Origin: Thermoanaerobacterium saccharolyticum
Lineage (GTDB): Bacteria; Bacillota; Thermoanaerobacteria; Thermoanaerobacterales; Thermoanaerobacteraceae
DNA: 64,000 bases
Direction of reading: 5' to 3'
NCBI RefSeq assembly: GCF_000747665.1
Contig: NZ_BBKT01000015.1
Location: 62,001-126,000, forward strand
The translations under genes were made by a program, and so were the position numbers. Each line of letters begins with the position of its first letter. Within the stretch, counting starts at the first letter, position 1. The notes under the pieces were generated by a model. That model searched no databases, was not told the DNA's origin, and was given only the letters and a program-made list of their open reading frames with translations. Positions 12,724 through 22,209 of the stretch are shown here, piece after piece.

Positions 12724-12767
12724 CCTCCGTAGTTTTGTTTATAGACAGGATTTTGCGAACTGTCTTT
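12724..12767 (-). promoter_or_regulatory. preQ1-I riboswitch controlling queT translation
   Basis: On the minus strand a short stem (GACAG with CTGTC) encloses UUCGCAAAAUC and is followed by UAUAAACAAAACUA and then the Shine-Dalgarno CGGAGGAG. The order and sequence match preQ1-I aptamers, notably the compact Thermoanaerobacter tengcongensis type with an A-rich tail and an H-type pseudoknot reaching into the ribosome binding site. Bound preQ1 should hide the Shine-Dalgarno and reduce QueT synthesis. Confidence 0.85.
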
Positions 12768-12781
12768 ATTTCATTATACAG

Positions 12782-12898
12782 TTAAATAGCCATATGGTCA
12801 AACAATTTAACGTCGTCTATCATTTTAAAATGTTGATCAAATGAGAATATCATCATATCATTTTTAATCGCTAAATAAGTAATAAGCACATCTAACAT
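12782..12898 (-). pseudogene. C-terminal remnant of a PIN-domain (VapC-like) protein
   Basis: About 39 codons from an ATG at 12898 read MLDVLITYLAIKNDMMIFSF, then DQHFKMIDDVKLFDH and a stop at 12782. The pattern (Asp, hydrophobic stretch, a strand ending in SFDQHFK) is that of the last third of PIN-domain ribonuclease toxins. The catalytic N-terminal two thirds and any antitoxin are absent. No convincing ribosome binding site is placed for it. It sits between cobS and the queT riboswitch as a relic. Confidence 0.45.
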
Positions 12899-12931
12899 TA
12901 GTATGGTTTTACCATCTCCTTTTTTAAGTTT

Positions 12932-13706
12932 CTACACTTTTGTAATGCTTAAAAAATACATAGAAATAGCAATTACAAGCTCTTCAAATTCATTGACTGC
13001 ACCTAATGTATCTCCTGTCATACCACCTATTCTCATAGATATGTACTTAGTGATAAGATACGTGACAACTGATGAAACAGCTAAAAGCTTCAAAAACACT
13101 GTTAAATGGACAAAAATCATGCCAACAACTGATGTAAACAATAAGCTTAACATTAGCTCTGTAAAAGATATTTTGCCTATAATAAGTCCTCCCAGACCTT
13201 CTCCACCTCTTGCTGATTTTGATGCGTACGCTGCTAAAATTATGGAAAAGCGTCCAATGAGAGGCATCAATATCAATGTGGAATATATGAGATTACCTTT
13301 TATGTCAGTTAAAAACAATATCTTTAGAATTATTAAAAAAAACCAAGGCAAGAACTCCATTCGTCCCAAGCCTTGAATCCTTCATTATCTCAAGCATTCT
13401 GTCCCGACTTCTGTTGCTAAAAAGTCCATCGAATGTGTCTGCAAACCCATCTATGTGCATAGCACCTGTCAGAATGTACGATGATGCTAAAGCTGTTGTT
13501 ATGGCTATTTCCCGGGGAAATATATTTTTAGAAGCATAAAACATGAGGCTTGCAACAGCGCCAACAAATCCTCCTACAAAAGGGAAATATTTAACCATCT
13601 TGTGAAAGTCATTTTTGTTTACATCTACTTTTACATTAATTGGTATCCTTGTCATAAATTGAAGCGATAATATAAAAGCCTTTATCTCATCCATCTTATT
13701 CACCAC
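12932..13706 (-). pseudogene. cobS: Adenosylcobinamide-GDP ribazoletransferase CobS, frameshifted
   Basis: CobS joins adenosylcobinamide-GDP to alpha-ribazole (phosphate), the last step of cobalamin assembly, at the cytoplasmic membrane. The first part has the family motif MHIDGFADTFDGLFSNRSR followed by the conserved DSRLGTNG; the second part is the hydrophobic remainder ending GGMTGDTLGAVNEFEE. They are separated by a single extra base in an 8-base A run at 13335-13342 (+ strand); seven bases restore one frame through LVFLIILKILFL. The start is GTG at 13706 or, more likely, ATG at 13694 behind GGTG. It is the last gene of the cobalamin operon. Loss of this step would make the ten upstream genes pointless, so a sequence error is likely. 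Confidence 0.9.
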
Positions 13707-13707
13707 A

Positions 13708-14274
13708 TCACCGTAAACTATTACTTTTTATTTCTAAAGGTATGCCTGAAACCATAAAATACACATAATCTGCATTTTCCGCAATTTTCTTATTCATTCT
13801 CCCTGATATGTCCCTAAATATCCTTCCCAATTTGTACTCTGGCACAAGCCCCATTCCAACTTCATTTGTCACAACTATGACATATTTATCTTTCTCTTTT
13901 GCGGCACTAATCAACCCGTCAACTTCGGCGCTTATTTTTTCTTCGGCTCTATCTACATCTTCTAAATTCTTCTCTTCCCACGTCATATCGATTTCTAAAA
14001 GTAGATTCGACACCATGACAGTCAGGCAGTCCAAAAGCACAGCTTTTTTGTCTGTGCATCTTATTATGTCAAAGATGTCATTGTAAGCTTCTACTGTTTT
14101 CCATTCCTTTGGTCTTCTTTCTCTGTGCCTTTTAACCCTTTCTTTCATTTCATCGTCAAACGGTATAGACGTAGCTATGTAAAGTACACTGTAACCCGCA
14201 TATTTCAAAGCAAGACTTTCTGCAAACTGGCTTTTGCCAGACCTTGCGCCGCCTGTCACCATAATCAAAGCCAA
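13708..14274 (-). CDS. cobU: Adenosylcobinamide kinase / adenosylcobinamide-phosphate guanylyltransferase
   Basis: Phosphorylates adenosylcobinamide and transfers GMP to give adenosylcobinamide-GDP, the substrate of CobS. It begins with the P-loop VTGGARSGKSQFAE and carries VKRHRERRPKEW, in which the histidine is the guanylylated residue of CobU. Length about 188 residues fits. An open frame begins with GTG at 14283, but TTG at 14274 is better spaced (8 bases) from AGAAGG. Only one base separates its stop from the cobS frame, so translation is probably coupled. Confidence 0.93.
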   Translation of the reverse strand: MALIMVTGGARSGKSQFAESLALKYAGYSVLYIATSIPFDDEMKERVKRHRERRPKEWKTVEAYNDIFDIIRCTDKKAVLLDCLTVMVSNLLLEIDMTWEEKNLEDVDRAEEKISAEVDGLISAAKEKDKYVIVVTNEVGMGLVPEYKLGRIFRDISGRMNKKIAENADYVYFMVSGIPLEIKSNSLR

Positions 14275-14298
14275 TAGAAACACCTTCTTTCGTGAAAA

Positions 14299-15348
14299 TC
14301 ATTTTAGAACTTCTTTTATAGCTTCTACCAGTTTTACATTATCACGATGGCTTTTTACAGCTACTCTAAAATACCTGTCATCCAAATACCTGAAATTTGA
14401 TGCATCTCTTACCAGTATCCTTCTTTTTAACAATTCTTCTTTTAAATCTCCCACATTCATATGTTTAAGCTTTAGCAACATGAAATTAGTCAATGTATCA
14501 AACACGACTAATTCATCTATCTTTTTAAGCTCATTCGTTAAATAATCTATTTCCTCTTTTATGTATTTTCTCGTATTTTCCATAAATTTTATATCATCAA
14601 AAATCCTTCTTCCTATTGCATCAGCAAAAGCATTTACCGTCCAAGGCTCTTTATAAGCTTCCAATCTCTTTATCAAACTTTCACTTCCAAAACCGTATCC
14701 AAGTCGCAATCCTGGCAGACCAAAAAATTTTGTAGCAGCTCTTACTACAAAAAGATTATCGTAGTCATCTATGAGATCTAAAGACTGGTATTCTTCATAA
14801 TCGCATATAAATTCTATGAATGCCTCATCTATCATCACTGGCAAATTAAGCTTTTTCGATCCCTTCACGATATATTCAACATCTTTTAGCTTTATTCCCT
14901 TACCTGTAGGATTGTTAGGATTTCCTATGATGACAGAGTCTACTTCTTTAAAACAATTTACTATTTTGTCCACATCAACAACATATCCATCTTCTTCTGG
15001 GATCTGGTAGTACAAAGGATTTCCTCCTGACAATGTGACTGCTCTTTCGTATTCTAAAAAAGCAGGAGATGGAATAAGGGGCCTTTTCAGAGAAAGGGCC
15101 ATCACAAAAAGATAGATAAGTTCAGAAGCACCATTACCGACTATTATGTTCTCACTTTTTAGTCCTGTATATTTTGAAATAGACCTTTTCAATTGTGTGT
15201 AGTTTATGTCAGGATACTTTGTGAAAGCCGCAATATCAATGGAATCTTTTATACATTCTGGAAAGCCAAGAGGGTTTATGTTTGAACTAAAATCTATCAC
15301 ATCTTTATCGTAAATATATATATTTCCACCATGTTCATATTTATCCAT
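14299..15348 (-). CDS. cobD: L-threonine-O-3-phosphate decarboxylase
   Basis: PLP enzyme of 349 residues that makes (R)-1-aminopropan-2-ol phosphate, the linker of the cobalamin nucleotide loop. The start HGGNIY with IDFSSNINPLGFP is the conserved CobD N-terminus of the class I/II aminotransferase fold. The PLP lysine is in RAATKFFGLPGLRLGYG. It differs from histidinol-phosphate aminotransferase by this N-terminus and by its operon context between cobU and cblS. Spacing to neighbours is 10-15 bp. Confidence 0.92.
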   Translation of the reverse strand: MDKYEHGGNIYIYDKDVIDFSSNINPLGFPECIKDSIDIAAFTKYPDINYTQLKRSISKYTGLKSENIIVGNGASELIYLFVMALSLKRPLIPSPAFLEYERAVTLSGGNPLYYQIPEEDGYVVDVDKIVNCFKEVDSVIIGNPNNPTGKGIKLKDVEYIVKGSKKLNLPVMIDEAFIEFICDYEEYQSLDLIDDYDNLFVVRAATKFFGLPGLRLGYGFGSESLIKRLEAYKEPWTVNAFADAIGRRIFDDIKFMENTRKYIKEEIDYLTNELKKIDELVVFDTLTNFMLLKLKHMNVGDLKEELLKRRILVRDASNFRYLDDRYFRVAVKSHRDNVKLVEAIKEVLK

Positions 15349-15358
15349 TCAATTCACC

Positions 15359-16090
15359 TCAAGATAGTCTTCCTAACCGAATAAATGGCTTATCTACAAG
15401 GTTTTGCACTATCTGTCTGTCATCCTTTTTGTAAACGACAATGCAGCACGTAGAAGGACCACCTGACTTTTCATCATCAATCTCGTCATCATATTCTCTT
15501 AACAAATTTAGTCCAGAAGTAAATTTAAGCACATTAAGCTCATATTTTATCCCCTTTGACCCTACAGGAATCGCCTCAACTATTTCATTACACCTAAATA
15601 TTTTCACATAATCTTTAAGCAAAAGAATATCATCAAAACACAATACCTCTTGTCCAACACGAGGATAACCCAAAAGCCCTACCTCCATACCTACCTTTGC
15701 CTTTCTCACTTTTAAATCCTCTTTCTCCGCCTTTCCAATTGCTGTCACGCCAACACCTGTCATAGTTGAAGGGAAATTTTCCTCTGTGCTGCCAGTCAAT
15801 CTAATGTCATATATCTCATTTTCCGTCAGCTCTTTTTTTATTCCATCTATAATCTTAATGCCAGTGGGGTTCATTTCATTTGACAGCGTATCTGATATTG
15901 CAATTGGCCAAGCGCCAATACATAGAATATCTGACAAAGCAACTTTAATGGCTGCTCTTCCTACCACCTCAGCGTCTACCTTCAAAACATCATTTTCCTT
16001 TTCCCCGATGGCACCTGTGCTGTCGCATGACACAGCATACGCAACATCACATTCGTGTATGATTAAGACATCCCTGTATTTCTCTATCAT
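15359..16090 (-). CDS. cblS: Alpha-ribazole kinase, PurM/AIR-synthase-like
   Basis: About 243 residues with a PurM-type fold: EKYRDVLIIHECDVAYAVSCD at the start, an alanine/glycine-rich helix (VGRAAIKVALSDILCIGAWP) and a Gly-rich strand (TMTGVGVTAIG). In Listeria and Geobacillus a gene of this type next to an ECF S component encodes CblS, which phosphorylates alpha-ribazole taken up from outside. Here cblT lies directly upstream. The usual CobT, which makes alpha-ribazole phosphate from dimethylbenzimidazole, is absent from this operon, which supports the salvage role. The start at 16090 follows AGGTG by nine bases; a GTG start at 16102 is possible. Confidence 0.75.
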   Translation of the reverse strand: MIEKYRDVLIIHECDVAYAVSCDSTGAIGEKENDVLKVDAEVVGRAAIKVALSDILCIGAWPIAISDTLSNEMNPTGIKIIDGIKKELTENEIYDIRLTGSTEENFPSTMTGVGVTAIGKAEKEDLKVRKAKVGMEVGLLGYPRVGQEVLCFDDILLLKDYVKIFRCNEIVEAIPVGSKGIKYELNVLKFTSGLNLLREYDDEIDDEKSGGPSTCCIVVYKKDDRQIVQNLVDKPFIRLGRLS

Positions 16091-16098
16091 AACATCTA

Positions 16099-16584
16099 TC
16101 ACCTTTTTATCATTTTTAAAACTGTCTTATAGATGATTGACGCCAAAAGTACATTTGCAAAAGACGCAATAGTAAGCGGCAACACCATCTGAAAGAAAAA
16201 CCCCCAGCCGTACTGTGGTACAAAGATAAGTGTTGCAACAGGCCCGTTTAGTATGGTACCCACAGCGATTGCCACATAGCTATTAAACTTTTTATACGCC
16301 AGCGAATAAAAATATGCACATACAGCCATTGATGCAGCAATGATGATGTGATTTGGTATTCCAAGCGGAAAACCAGATGTAAGTGCAGTAAAAATATGGC
16401 CTAAAGAAATGACGATTGCTCCTATGTACCCTCCAAAATAAAGGGACGCAAAATATCCCGGCAGCGAATCAAACGCCACCGTATTGTAGACTTTAATCAT
16501 AGCGCCTACAGCACTCATGGCGATAAGCATAGCCACAAGTGTCAATGTTTTAACATTTTTAATCGTTGTTGTCTTTGTATCCAT
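16099..16584 (-). CDS. cblT: CblT-type ECF transporter S component for alpha-ribazole
   Basis: 161 residues with about five membrane spans and an N-terminal basic stretch preceding LVAMLIAMSAVGAM, typical of ECF S components. By position between cbiB and the CblS kinase it corresponds to CblT, the alpha-ribazole uptake component. It depends on a shared Ecf ATPase/T module encoded elsewhere. AGGAGG lies ten bases before the ATG at 16584, inside the upstream cbiB gene, and the two genes overlap by 43 bp. The substrate is inferred from the known cblT-cblS pair. Confidence 0.78.
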   Translation of the reverse strand: MDTKTTTIKNVKTLTLVAMLIAMSAVGAMIKVYNTVAFDSLPGYFASLYFGGYIGAIVISLGHIFTALTSGFPLGIPNHIIIAASMAVCAYFYSLAYKKFNSYVAIAVGTILNGPVATLIFVPQYGWGFFFQMVLPLTIASFANVLLASIIYKTVLKMIKR

Positions 16585-17537
16585 CTACATATACCTCCTG
16601 TTAATATTATTTTAAAGGTAAAGAATAAAATAAGCCCCAAAAAAGATGTCATGTACATTATCCTTACGCTGTCCTTAATATGCTCTAATTTAAGTGCTTC
16701 ATTGCCATCACCCAACTTCGGCTTTAGCTCAGGCTTTCCAAAATAATAGTTAAGCCCTCCCAACTCTACATTTAATGCGCCTGCAATTGCAGCTTCCCCA
16801 TGTGCACTATTTGGACTTTCATGCTTTAATCTATCCCTTTTTAAAATGCGGAAGCTATTTTTATAGTCGTATCTCAGCAAAAATGATGACACTACAATCA
16901 AAAGCCCTGTTATCCTGGCCGGCAGGAAGTTCAAAATATCGTCAAGCTTTGCAGAAGCATATCCTATCTCCAAATATCTTTCATTTTTATATCCAACCAT
17001 TGAGTCAAGTGTGCTGGAAGCCTTGTAAGCCAATGCCAATGGTGCACCACCTATAAAAGCATAAAATAGAGGCCCAATTATCCCATCAGATATATTTTCT
17101 GCCACCGTCTCTACCGTACCTCTTATAATATCACTATAACCTAAATTTTCTGTATCACGACTTACAATGAAAGACAACATCTTCCGAGCTTCAAGAAGAT
17201 TGTCTTCTTTAAGAGGATCATATACTTTCATAGCTGATTTTGCTAAATCATTAGTTGCAAGACAAGTGTAGATGAGAAGCATATCTAAAATCTTTCCTAA
17301 ATACACATTCACTTCTTTCATTATGTAAATGATAAAGAATCCACTTATATAGCTTGTAAAAACGACAATGGCACACAAGAAATATCCTGCAATTCTTTTT
17401 TGTTTGCCAGTTTTTGTAATTTTTCTCAAATTTCTCTCAATAAAGCTTATCAATTTCCCAATCAGTCTAACCGGATGTGGATATCCTTGCGGATCGCCTA
17501 TCATCAAATCTAAAAAATATGCAGCTATCACTTCCAT
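16542..17537 (-). CDS. cbiB: Adenosylcobinamide-phosphate synthase
   Basis: Membrane protein of 331 residues that attaches aminopropanol phosphate (the CobD product) to adenosylcobyric acid. Family hallmarks are DLMIGDPQGYPHPVRLIGKLI at the N-terminus, RDTENLGYSDIIRGTVETVAENISDG in the middle and SPNSAHGEAAIAGAL toward the end. It directly follows the cobyric acid synthase gene (1 bp gap) and overlaps cblT. In other species this gene is called cobD; that name is used here only for the decarboxylase. Confidence 0.94.
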   Translation of the reverse strand: MEVIAAYFLDLMIGDPQGYPHPVRLIGKLISFIERNLRKITKTGKQKRIAGYFLCAIVVFTSYISGFFIIYIMKEVNVYLGKILDMLLIYTCLATNDLAKSAMKVYDPLKEDNLLEARKMLSFIVSRDTENLGYSDIIRGTVETVAENISDGIIGPLFYAFIGGAPLALAYKASSTLDSMVGYKNERYLEIGYASAKLDDILNFLPARITGLLIVVSSFLLRYDYKNSFRILKRDRLKHESPNSAHGEAAIAGALNVELGGLNYYFGKPELKPKLGDGNEALKLEHIKDSVRIMYMTSFLGLILFFTFKIILTGGICRWIQRQQRLKMLKH

Positions 17538-17538
17538 A

Positions 17539-19053
17539 TTAAATACTGCCTTTCATTATCTGGTAAATTTTATTTATGTCTAAGCTTTTTCTTACTACAT
17601 CTGCCAGTCTATCATACTCTCTTTCTTTAAATTTCCTGTAGTCTTCAAGGTAATCTATCTCTTTTAACCCTTTTGATTTTCTTAAGATATTTACAAGTCG
17701 CTTTGTGAAGTCTGTGTTTTCAAATATTCCATGCATATACGTACCAAACACTTTCCCGTCACTGCTTACACACCCATCACTGACAGATATTCTTTCATCA
17801 CTTCTCGATAAAATATTTGAAAAATTTCTATCTCCTGTAGAACTTATGCCCATGTGTATTTCGTATCCATCTACAAGCAGTCCTCTAAGTGGTGATAAAA
17901 AATCAGGCAAATCATCGGAAACTTGAGCTTTAACTTGTGTCGTAATCTTTTCAGGTAAAATAACTGTCTCTACATCTAATAATCCTAAACCTTCCATCTC
18001 ACTAATAGGCCCTTCTATGTGTTGTGGATCACATATACTTTTCCCCATCATCTGATATCCGCCACATATGCCGATTATAAGCTTTCCCATTTTTCTCAAA
18101 TTCAAAATCTCATGGTGAAGTCCAGCATCTTTAATCGCTTTAAGGTCACCTATCGTATTTTTCGTGCCTGGTATTATCAATACATCGCAGTCGCCGATTT
18201 TTTCTCCTCTACTTACATACCTTACATTCACATCTTGAATCTTCTTTAATGGTTCAAAATCAGTAAAATTGGATATATGGGGAAGATTTAAAATCGCAAT
18301 ATCGATAACTCCACCGCTTTTTCTCGTGTAATAAGCATCTGTTGCACCATCCTCCTCATCAACATATACGTCCATGTATGGTACCACACCGATGACATCT
18401 TTATCAATTATATCTTCCAGCATCTTTATTCCCGGTTTTAATATTTCCATGTCGCCTCTAAACTTGTTTATTATGACGCCTTTTACTCTTTTTCTTTCAT
18501 CATCATCTAAAAGCAATAATGTACCTGCAATTGATGCAAAAACGCCACCTTTATCTATGTCACCCACTATCAATACTGGTGAATCCACCAACTTGGCCAG
18601 CCCCATATTTACTACATCTCTTTCTCTGAGATTGATCTCAGCAGGGCTTCCAGCACCCTCTATCACGACTATATCGTATGACTGGCTAAGCTTATCAAAA
18701 TCCTCTTTTATCATATTTAAAAGTTTAGGCTTAAATTTCTGATAGCAAGATGCATCCATGCTGTCATAAACTCTGCCTCTTAATATAACCTGACAATTTT
18801 TGTCTGAGCTTGGCTTTAAAAGTATCGGATTCATAAGTATAGATGGCTTTATGCCGGCAGCTTCCGCTTGTACAGCTTGTGCTCTACCCATCTCAAGACC
18901 TTCATCTGTGATAAATGAATTAAGCGCCATATTTTGTGACTTAAATGGTGCAACCGAATATCCGTCCTGCTTGAATATCCTGCAGAGAGCAGCTACCAAC
19001 AAGCTTTTCCCAACAGATGAAGCCGTACCTTGAAGCATTATCTTAAGCGCCAT
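17539..19053 (-). CDS. cbiP: Cobyric acid synthase (glutamine-hydrolysing)
   Basis: Amidates carboxylates b, d, e and g of adenosylcobyrinic acid a,c-diamide using glutamine and ATP. The 504-residue length is typical. The N-terminus has the P-loop GTASSVGKS (residues 9-17) of the BioD/MobB-like synthetase domain. The C-terminal class I amidotransferase domain has [11 protein letters not shown] with the nucleophilic cysteine near residue 331, and the histidine in YMHGIFEN near the C-terminus. It overlaps the end of cbiA by 11 bp. Also named cobQ. Confidence 0.96.
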   Translation of the reverse strand: MALKIMLQGTASSVGKSLLVAALCRIFKQDGYSVAPFKSQNMALNSFITDEGLEMGRAQAVQAEAAGIKPSILMNPILLKPSSDKNCQVILRGRVYDSMDASCYQKFKPKLLNMIKEDFDKLSQSYDIVVIEGAGSPAEINLRERDVVNMGLAKLVDSPVLIVGDIDKGGVFASIAGTLLLLDDDERKRVKGVIINKFRGDMEILKPGIKMLEDIIDKDVIGVVPYMDVYVDEEDGATDAYYTRKSGGVIDIAILNLPHISNFTDFEPLKKIQDVNVRYVSRGEKIGDCDVLIIPGTKNTIGDLKAIKDAGLHHEILNLRKMGKLIIGICGGYQMMGKSICDPQHIEGPISEMEGLGLLDVETVILPEKITTQVKAQVSDDLPDFLSPLRGLLVDGYEIHMGISSTGDRNFSNILSRSDERISVSDGCVSSDGKVFGTYMHGIFENTDFTKRLVNILRKSKGLKEIDYLEDYRKFKEREYDRLADVVRKSLDINKIYQIMKGSI

Positions 19054-20425
19054 ACTTACTCATCTCCCATGCATAATCTCTGCAATGGCCTATAAACCTT
19101 TCTGCAGCATTTGGATATTTCAATAAATTGATGTGAACATAGGTACCTAAACAATTTTTGTACACATATCCACATGACCACTTTTCTTCAGAATATGGTT
19201 TATGCACTTCATACGCAAAATCATCGTGTATCCCTGACATCTTCGAATTGTGAAAGACATGTCCAAAGATGACATCTCCTTTTTCAAACAGCACATTGTC
19301 CTTAACGACATTTGCCTCGGCGTAGCCAAAATTGACTAATCTTTTCGTCATAATGGCATCTAAGTCGAATATTCCTACCATATCGTATTCAACTCCATTT
19401 AGATCAACGATTTTTTTCGCAAGGTACATAAGTCCACCACATTCTGCATAGACTGGCATTCTCTTTTCAATACTTTCTTTAATTGAAGACAACATAGAAT
19501 GATTTTTGCTTAATTCATAAGCAAAAACCTCAGGAAATCCTCCACCTAAGTATATTCCCGACACACCCTTAGGAATAGCATCATCACGTAAAGGACTAAA
19601 TGGGATTAGCTCCCCTCCCGACTCAATCAATGAATCTAAGCTATCTTGGTAGTAAAAGTTAAAAGCTTCATCGTATGCAAGTGCAATCTTGACAGTTTCT
19701 CCTGTTTTTACTGTCACTTTCCCTTCGTCTGAATCATCTTTTTTCAAATCAACATCACATGTATCGAGAATGCCATCTACGTCTATGAATTTCCCTATGC
19801 TGTCGTACAAAATGCTGAAATTGTGATCTCCCTTTGTCTCAAATATGGGTGTAAGTCCTAAATGTCTTTCAGGTAAATTGACCCTATCATCATGTGGAAG
19901 ATATCCAAATGCCCTTATGCCTAAATCTCTTTCTATGCATTCTTTTAAAAGATTGTAGTGTTTTTCACTGCCAACTCTGTTGAAAATTACCCCTACAACA
20001 TTTACACTTTTATCATATTCTATATAGCCTTTAACTAATGCAGATACACTTGCAGCCATCCCAGATGCATCAACGACAAGTATGACAGGTAAGTTTAAAA
20101 GTTTTGCTACATGTGCACTGCTGCCATAGCTTGTATTATTGATTCCATCATACATACCCATGACACCTTCTACAACTGCCACATCTCCAGGTAAAGCGTG
20201 CTTTAAAAACGACTTTTTCACGTAGTCATCTCCAAGCATGTAGACATCCAAATTATAAGACAAATTTCCAGATGCAAACCTGTGATATGCCGCATCTATG
20301 TAATCAGGTCCAACTTTAAACGGTACGACGTTGTACTTTTTAGAAAGATATCCTATTATACCAATAGTAATGGTAGTCTTCCCTACGCCAGAATGGGTTC
20401 CAGATATCATAAATGCTTTACACAA
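19043..20425 (-). CDS. cbiA: Cobyrinate a,c-diamide synthase
   Basis: ATP- and glutamine-dependent amidation of cobyrinate at positions a and c. The 460-residue protein has P-loop [10 protein letters not shown] at residues 9-18, the DSGM-type segment in the synthetase half, and a C-terminal amidotransferase domain with AECGGLMYL (cysteine near 329) and a late histidine in [10 protein letters not shown]. Translation starts at TTG (20425) behind GGGGATG. The operon has no genes for building the corrin ring itself, so CbiA and CbiP here probably process imported incomplete corrinoids, or finish a ring made elsewhere in the genome. Confidence 0.95.
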   Translation of the reverse strand: MCKAFMISGTHSGVGKTTITIGIIGYLSKKYNVVPFKVGPDYIDAAYHRFASGNLSYNLDVYMLGDDYVKKSFLKHALPGDVAVVEGVMGMYDGINNTSYGSSAHVAKLLNLPVILVVDASGMAASVSALVKGYIEYDKSVNVVGVIFNRVGSEKHYNLLKECIERDLGIRAFGYLPHDDRVNLPERHLGLTPIFETKGDHNFSILYDSIGKFIDVDGILDTCDVDLKKDDSDEGKVTVKTGETVKIALAYDEAFNFYYQDSLDSLIESGGELIPFSPLRDDAIPKGVSGIYLGGGFPEVFAYELSKNHSMLSSIKESIEKRMPVYAECGGLMYLAKKIVDLNGVEYDMVGIFDLDAIMTKRLVNFGYAEANVVKDNVLFEKGDVIFGHVFHNSKMSGIHDDFAYEVHKPYSEEKWSCGYVYKNCLGTYVHINLLKYPNAAERFIGHCRDYAWEMSKYGA

Positions 20426-20428
20426 TTT

Positions 20429-21217
20429 TTAAATCATCCCCTTGCTTTTCGAGAAAACAATAAGCGGTGTATCTGTAATAGGGTTTCTAATTACATCTGC
20501 GTCAACAGAAAAAGCTATCTTCATATTTTCTGCAGTTATAACTTCATTCGGTGGCCCCATTGATATAATCTCTCCATCTTTCATAAGCAGAATAAAATCG
20601 CAAAATTGAGATGATAAATTGATGTCATGTAGAACAGCAAACACGAGTATGCCCTTTGCAGTCAATTGTTTAAGTATTGAAAGCACTTCTATCTGATATT
20701 TTGCATCTAAATGTGAAATCGGCTCATCCAATAGCAGGATCTTAGGCTCTTGAGCCAATGCTCTTGCTATGTAAACCCTTTGCCTTTGACCACCGCTTAA
20801 TTCATTTACGCATCTATCCTTAAGATCCCATGTATTTGTAAGAGTCATCGCTTCTTTTACGCTGTTTACGTCTTTTTCGGTCTCTCGTTGAAACCTTCTT
20901 AAGTATGGTGTCCTACCCATCATCACAACATCGTAAGATGTAAATTCAAAATCAAAATACATATCCTGAGGAACATAACCAATAAGCATTGCTCTGTCTT
21001 TCGCTCTCATTTTGTATACGCTTTTACCCATTATAAACACATTGCCTTTACTTGGCTTCAAATAACCTGATATGTTTTTCAAAAGCGTAGTCTTTCCAGA
21101 CCCATTGCTTCCCAATATCCCCACCATTTTATAGTCATCTATCTTAAAATTTATACCTTTTAAAGCTTGAATCATGCCATAACTAAAATGAAGATCTTCC
21201 ACATTTACGAGCACCAT
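20429..21217 (-). CDS. btuD: Cobalamin/corrinoid ABC transporter ATP-binding protein
   Basis: 262 residues with Walker A GSNGSGKT (36-43), signature LSGGQRQR, Walker B ILLLDEP and a switch histidine in FAVLHDINLSSQF. It is of the FecE/BtuD type that powers metal-chelate and cobalamin importers. The open frame extends 20 codons upstream into btuC, but the ribosome binding site (GAGGT) and family start (MVLVNVEDLHFSYG) place the start at 21217, one base after the btuC stop. Confidence 0.92.
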   Translation of the reverse strand: MVLVNVEDLHFSYGMIQALKGINFKIDDYKMVGILGSNGSGKTTLLKNISGYLKPSKGNVFIMGKSVYKMRAKDRAMLIGYVPQDMYFDFEFTSYDVVMMGRTPYLRRFQRETEKDVNSVKEAMTLTNTWDLKDRCVNELSGGQRQRVYIARALAQEPKILLLDEPISHLDAKYQIEVLSILKQLTAKGILVFAVLHDINLSSQFCDFILLMKDGEIISMGPPNEVITAENMKIAFSVDADVIRNPITDTPLIVFSKSKGMI

Positions 21218-21218
21218 A

Positions 21219-22208
21219 TTATTTGACCTCTTTATTTTTATTTTTAACAAGAAGGTATATGAAAAATGGTCCACCACAAGCGGCAGTTATTATGCCAACT
21301 GGTATTTCTACAGGAACCATCACAGTCCTTGCCAGCGTGTCAGTCAATACCAAAAACGCTGCACCTACAATACCGCTAAAAGGTACTAACAATCTGTTGT
21401 CAGAGCCTACAATAAGTCTTGATATGTGAGGCACTATAAGACCTACAAACCCAATTATACCACCTGCTGAAACAGAAGACGCTGTTATTAAAGAACCTAC
21501 AATTAAAATGATTTTCTTTACTCTTTCAGTATCTATACCTAAATGCTCAGCTATCTCTTCACCTGTCATCATCACATTAAGATCTCTTGAAAACATATAT
21601 AGAGTAATGCATCCAATAAATATGATTGGAACTGTGTAAAAAATTTGGCTCCAGCTAATAAGGCTAAATCCACCCATCGTCCAAAAGACTATCTGCGACA
21701 TTTCATTATGATTTAAAAGCATCATTAGAGAAATAATTGATGACATAAAAGCGCTTATGGCAATCCCCGCAAGAAGCATCGTCTGCATAGATACGTTTGG
21801 ACCTTTTTTAGATAGAATATACACTAAGTAAATCGTGACAAGCGCTGATGCAAATGCAAAAAATTGTAAACCAAAAAGGCCTAATCCTAAGACAATTGCG
21901 ATGGACGCTCCGAAAGCTGCTCCAGATGATATGCCTAAAACATAAGGATCTGCCATTGGATTTCTTAATAACCCTTGAAAAAACGTACCTGTGACAGAAA
22001 GTCCCATCCCAGTGAAAGCAGCTTCAATTATCCTCGGAAACCTAAGATTTAACAATATCATTTTGTCTGTACTGTTGCCATTACCAAAAATGACATCAAC
22101 AATACTTTTTAATGGCATTTTGACTGCACCAACTGATGCAGAAAACATCAGCGATGCAATCAAAATCACAATAGAAATTAGCAAATAAAAACCTTTTTTT
22201 ACTTTCAA
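21219..22208 (-). CDS. btuC: Cobalamin/corrinoid ABC transporter permease
   Basis: About 329 residues with the ten-span FecCD/BtuC arrangement and family motifs RLPRIIEAAFTGMGLSVTGT-like segment (residues about 50-70), GLLRNPMADPYVLGISSGAA and GIIGFVGLIVPHISR. It forms the membrane channel with BtuD. The start is TTG at 22208, reached after GGAGG located in the end of btuF. It is second in the riboswitch-controlled unit. Confidence 0.92.
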   Translation of the reverse strand: MKVKKGFYLLISIVILIASLMFSASVGAVKMPLKSIVDVIFGNGNSTDKMILLNLRFPRIIEAAFTGMGLSVTGTFFQGLLRNPMADPYVLGISSGAAFGASIAIVLGLGLFGLQFFAFASALVTIYLVYILSKKGPNVSMQTMLLAGIAISAFMSSIISLMMLLNHNEMSQIVFWTMGGFSLISWSQIFYTVPIIFIGCITLYMFSRDLNVMMTGEEIAEHLGIDTERVKKIILIVGSLITASSVSAGGIIGFVGLIVPHISRLIVGSDNRLLVPFSGIVGAAFLVLTDTLARTVMVPVEIPVGIITAACGGPFFIYLLVKNKNKEVK

Positions 22209-22209
22209 T

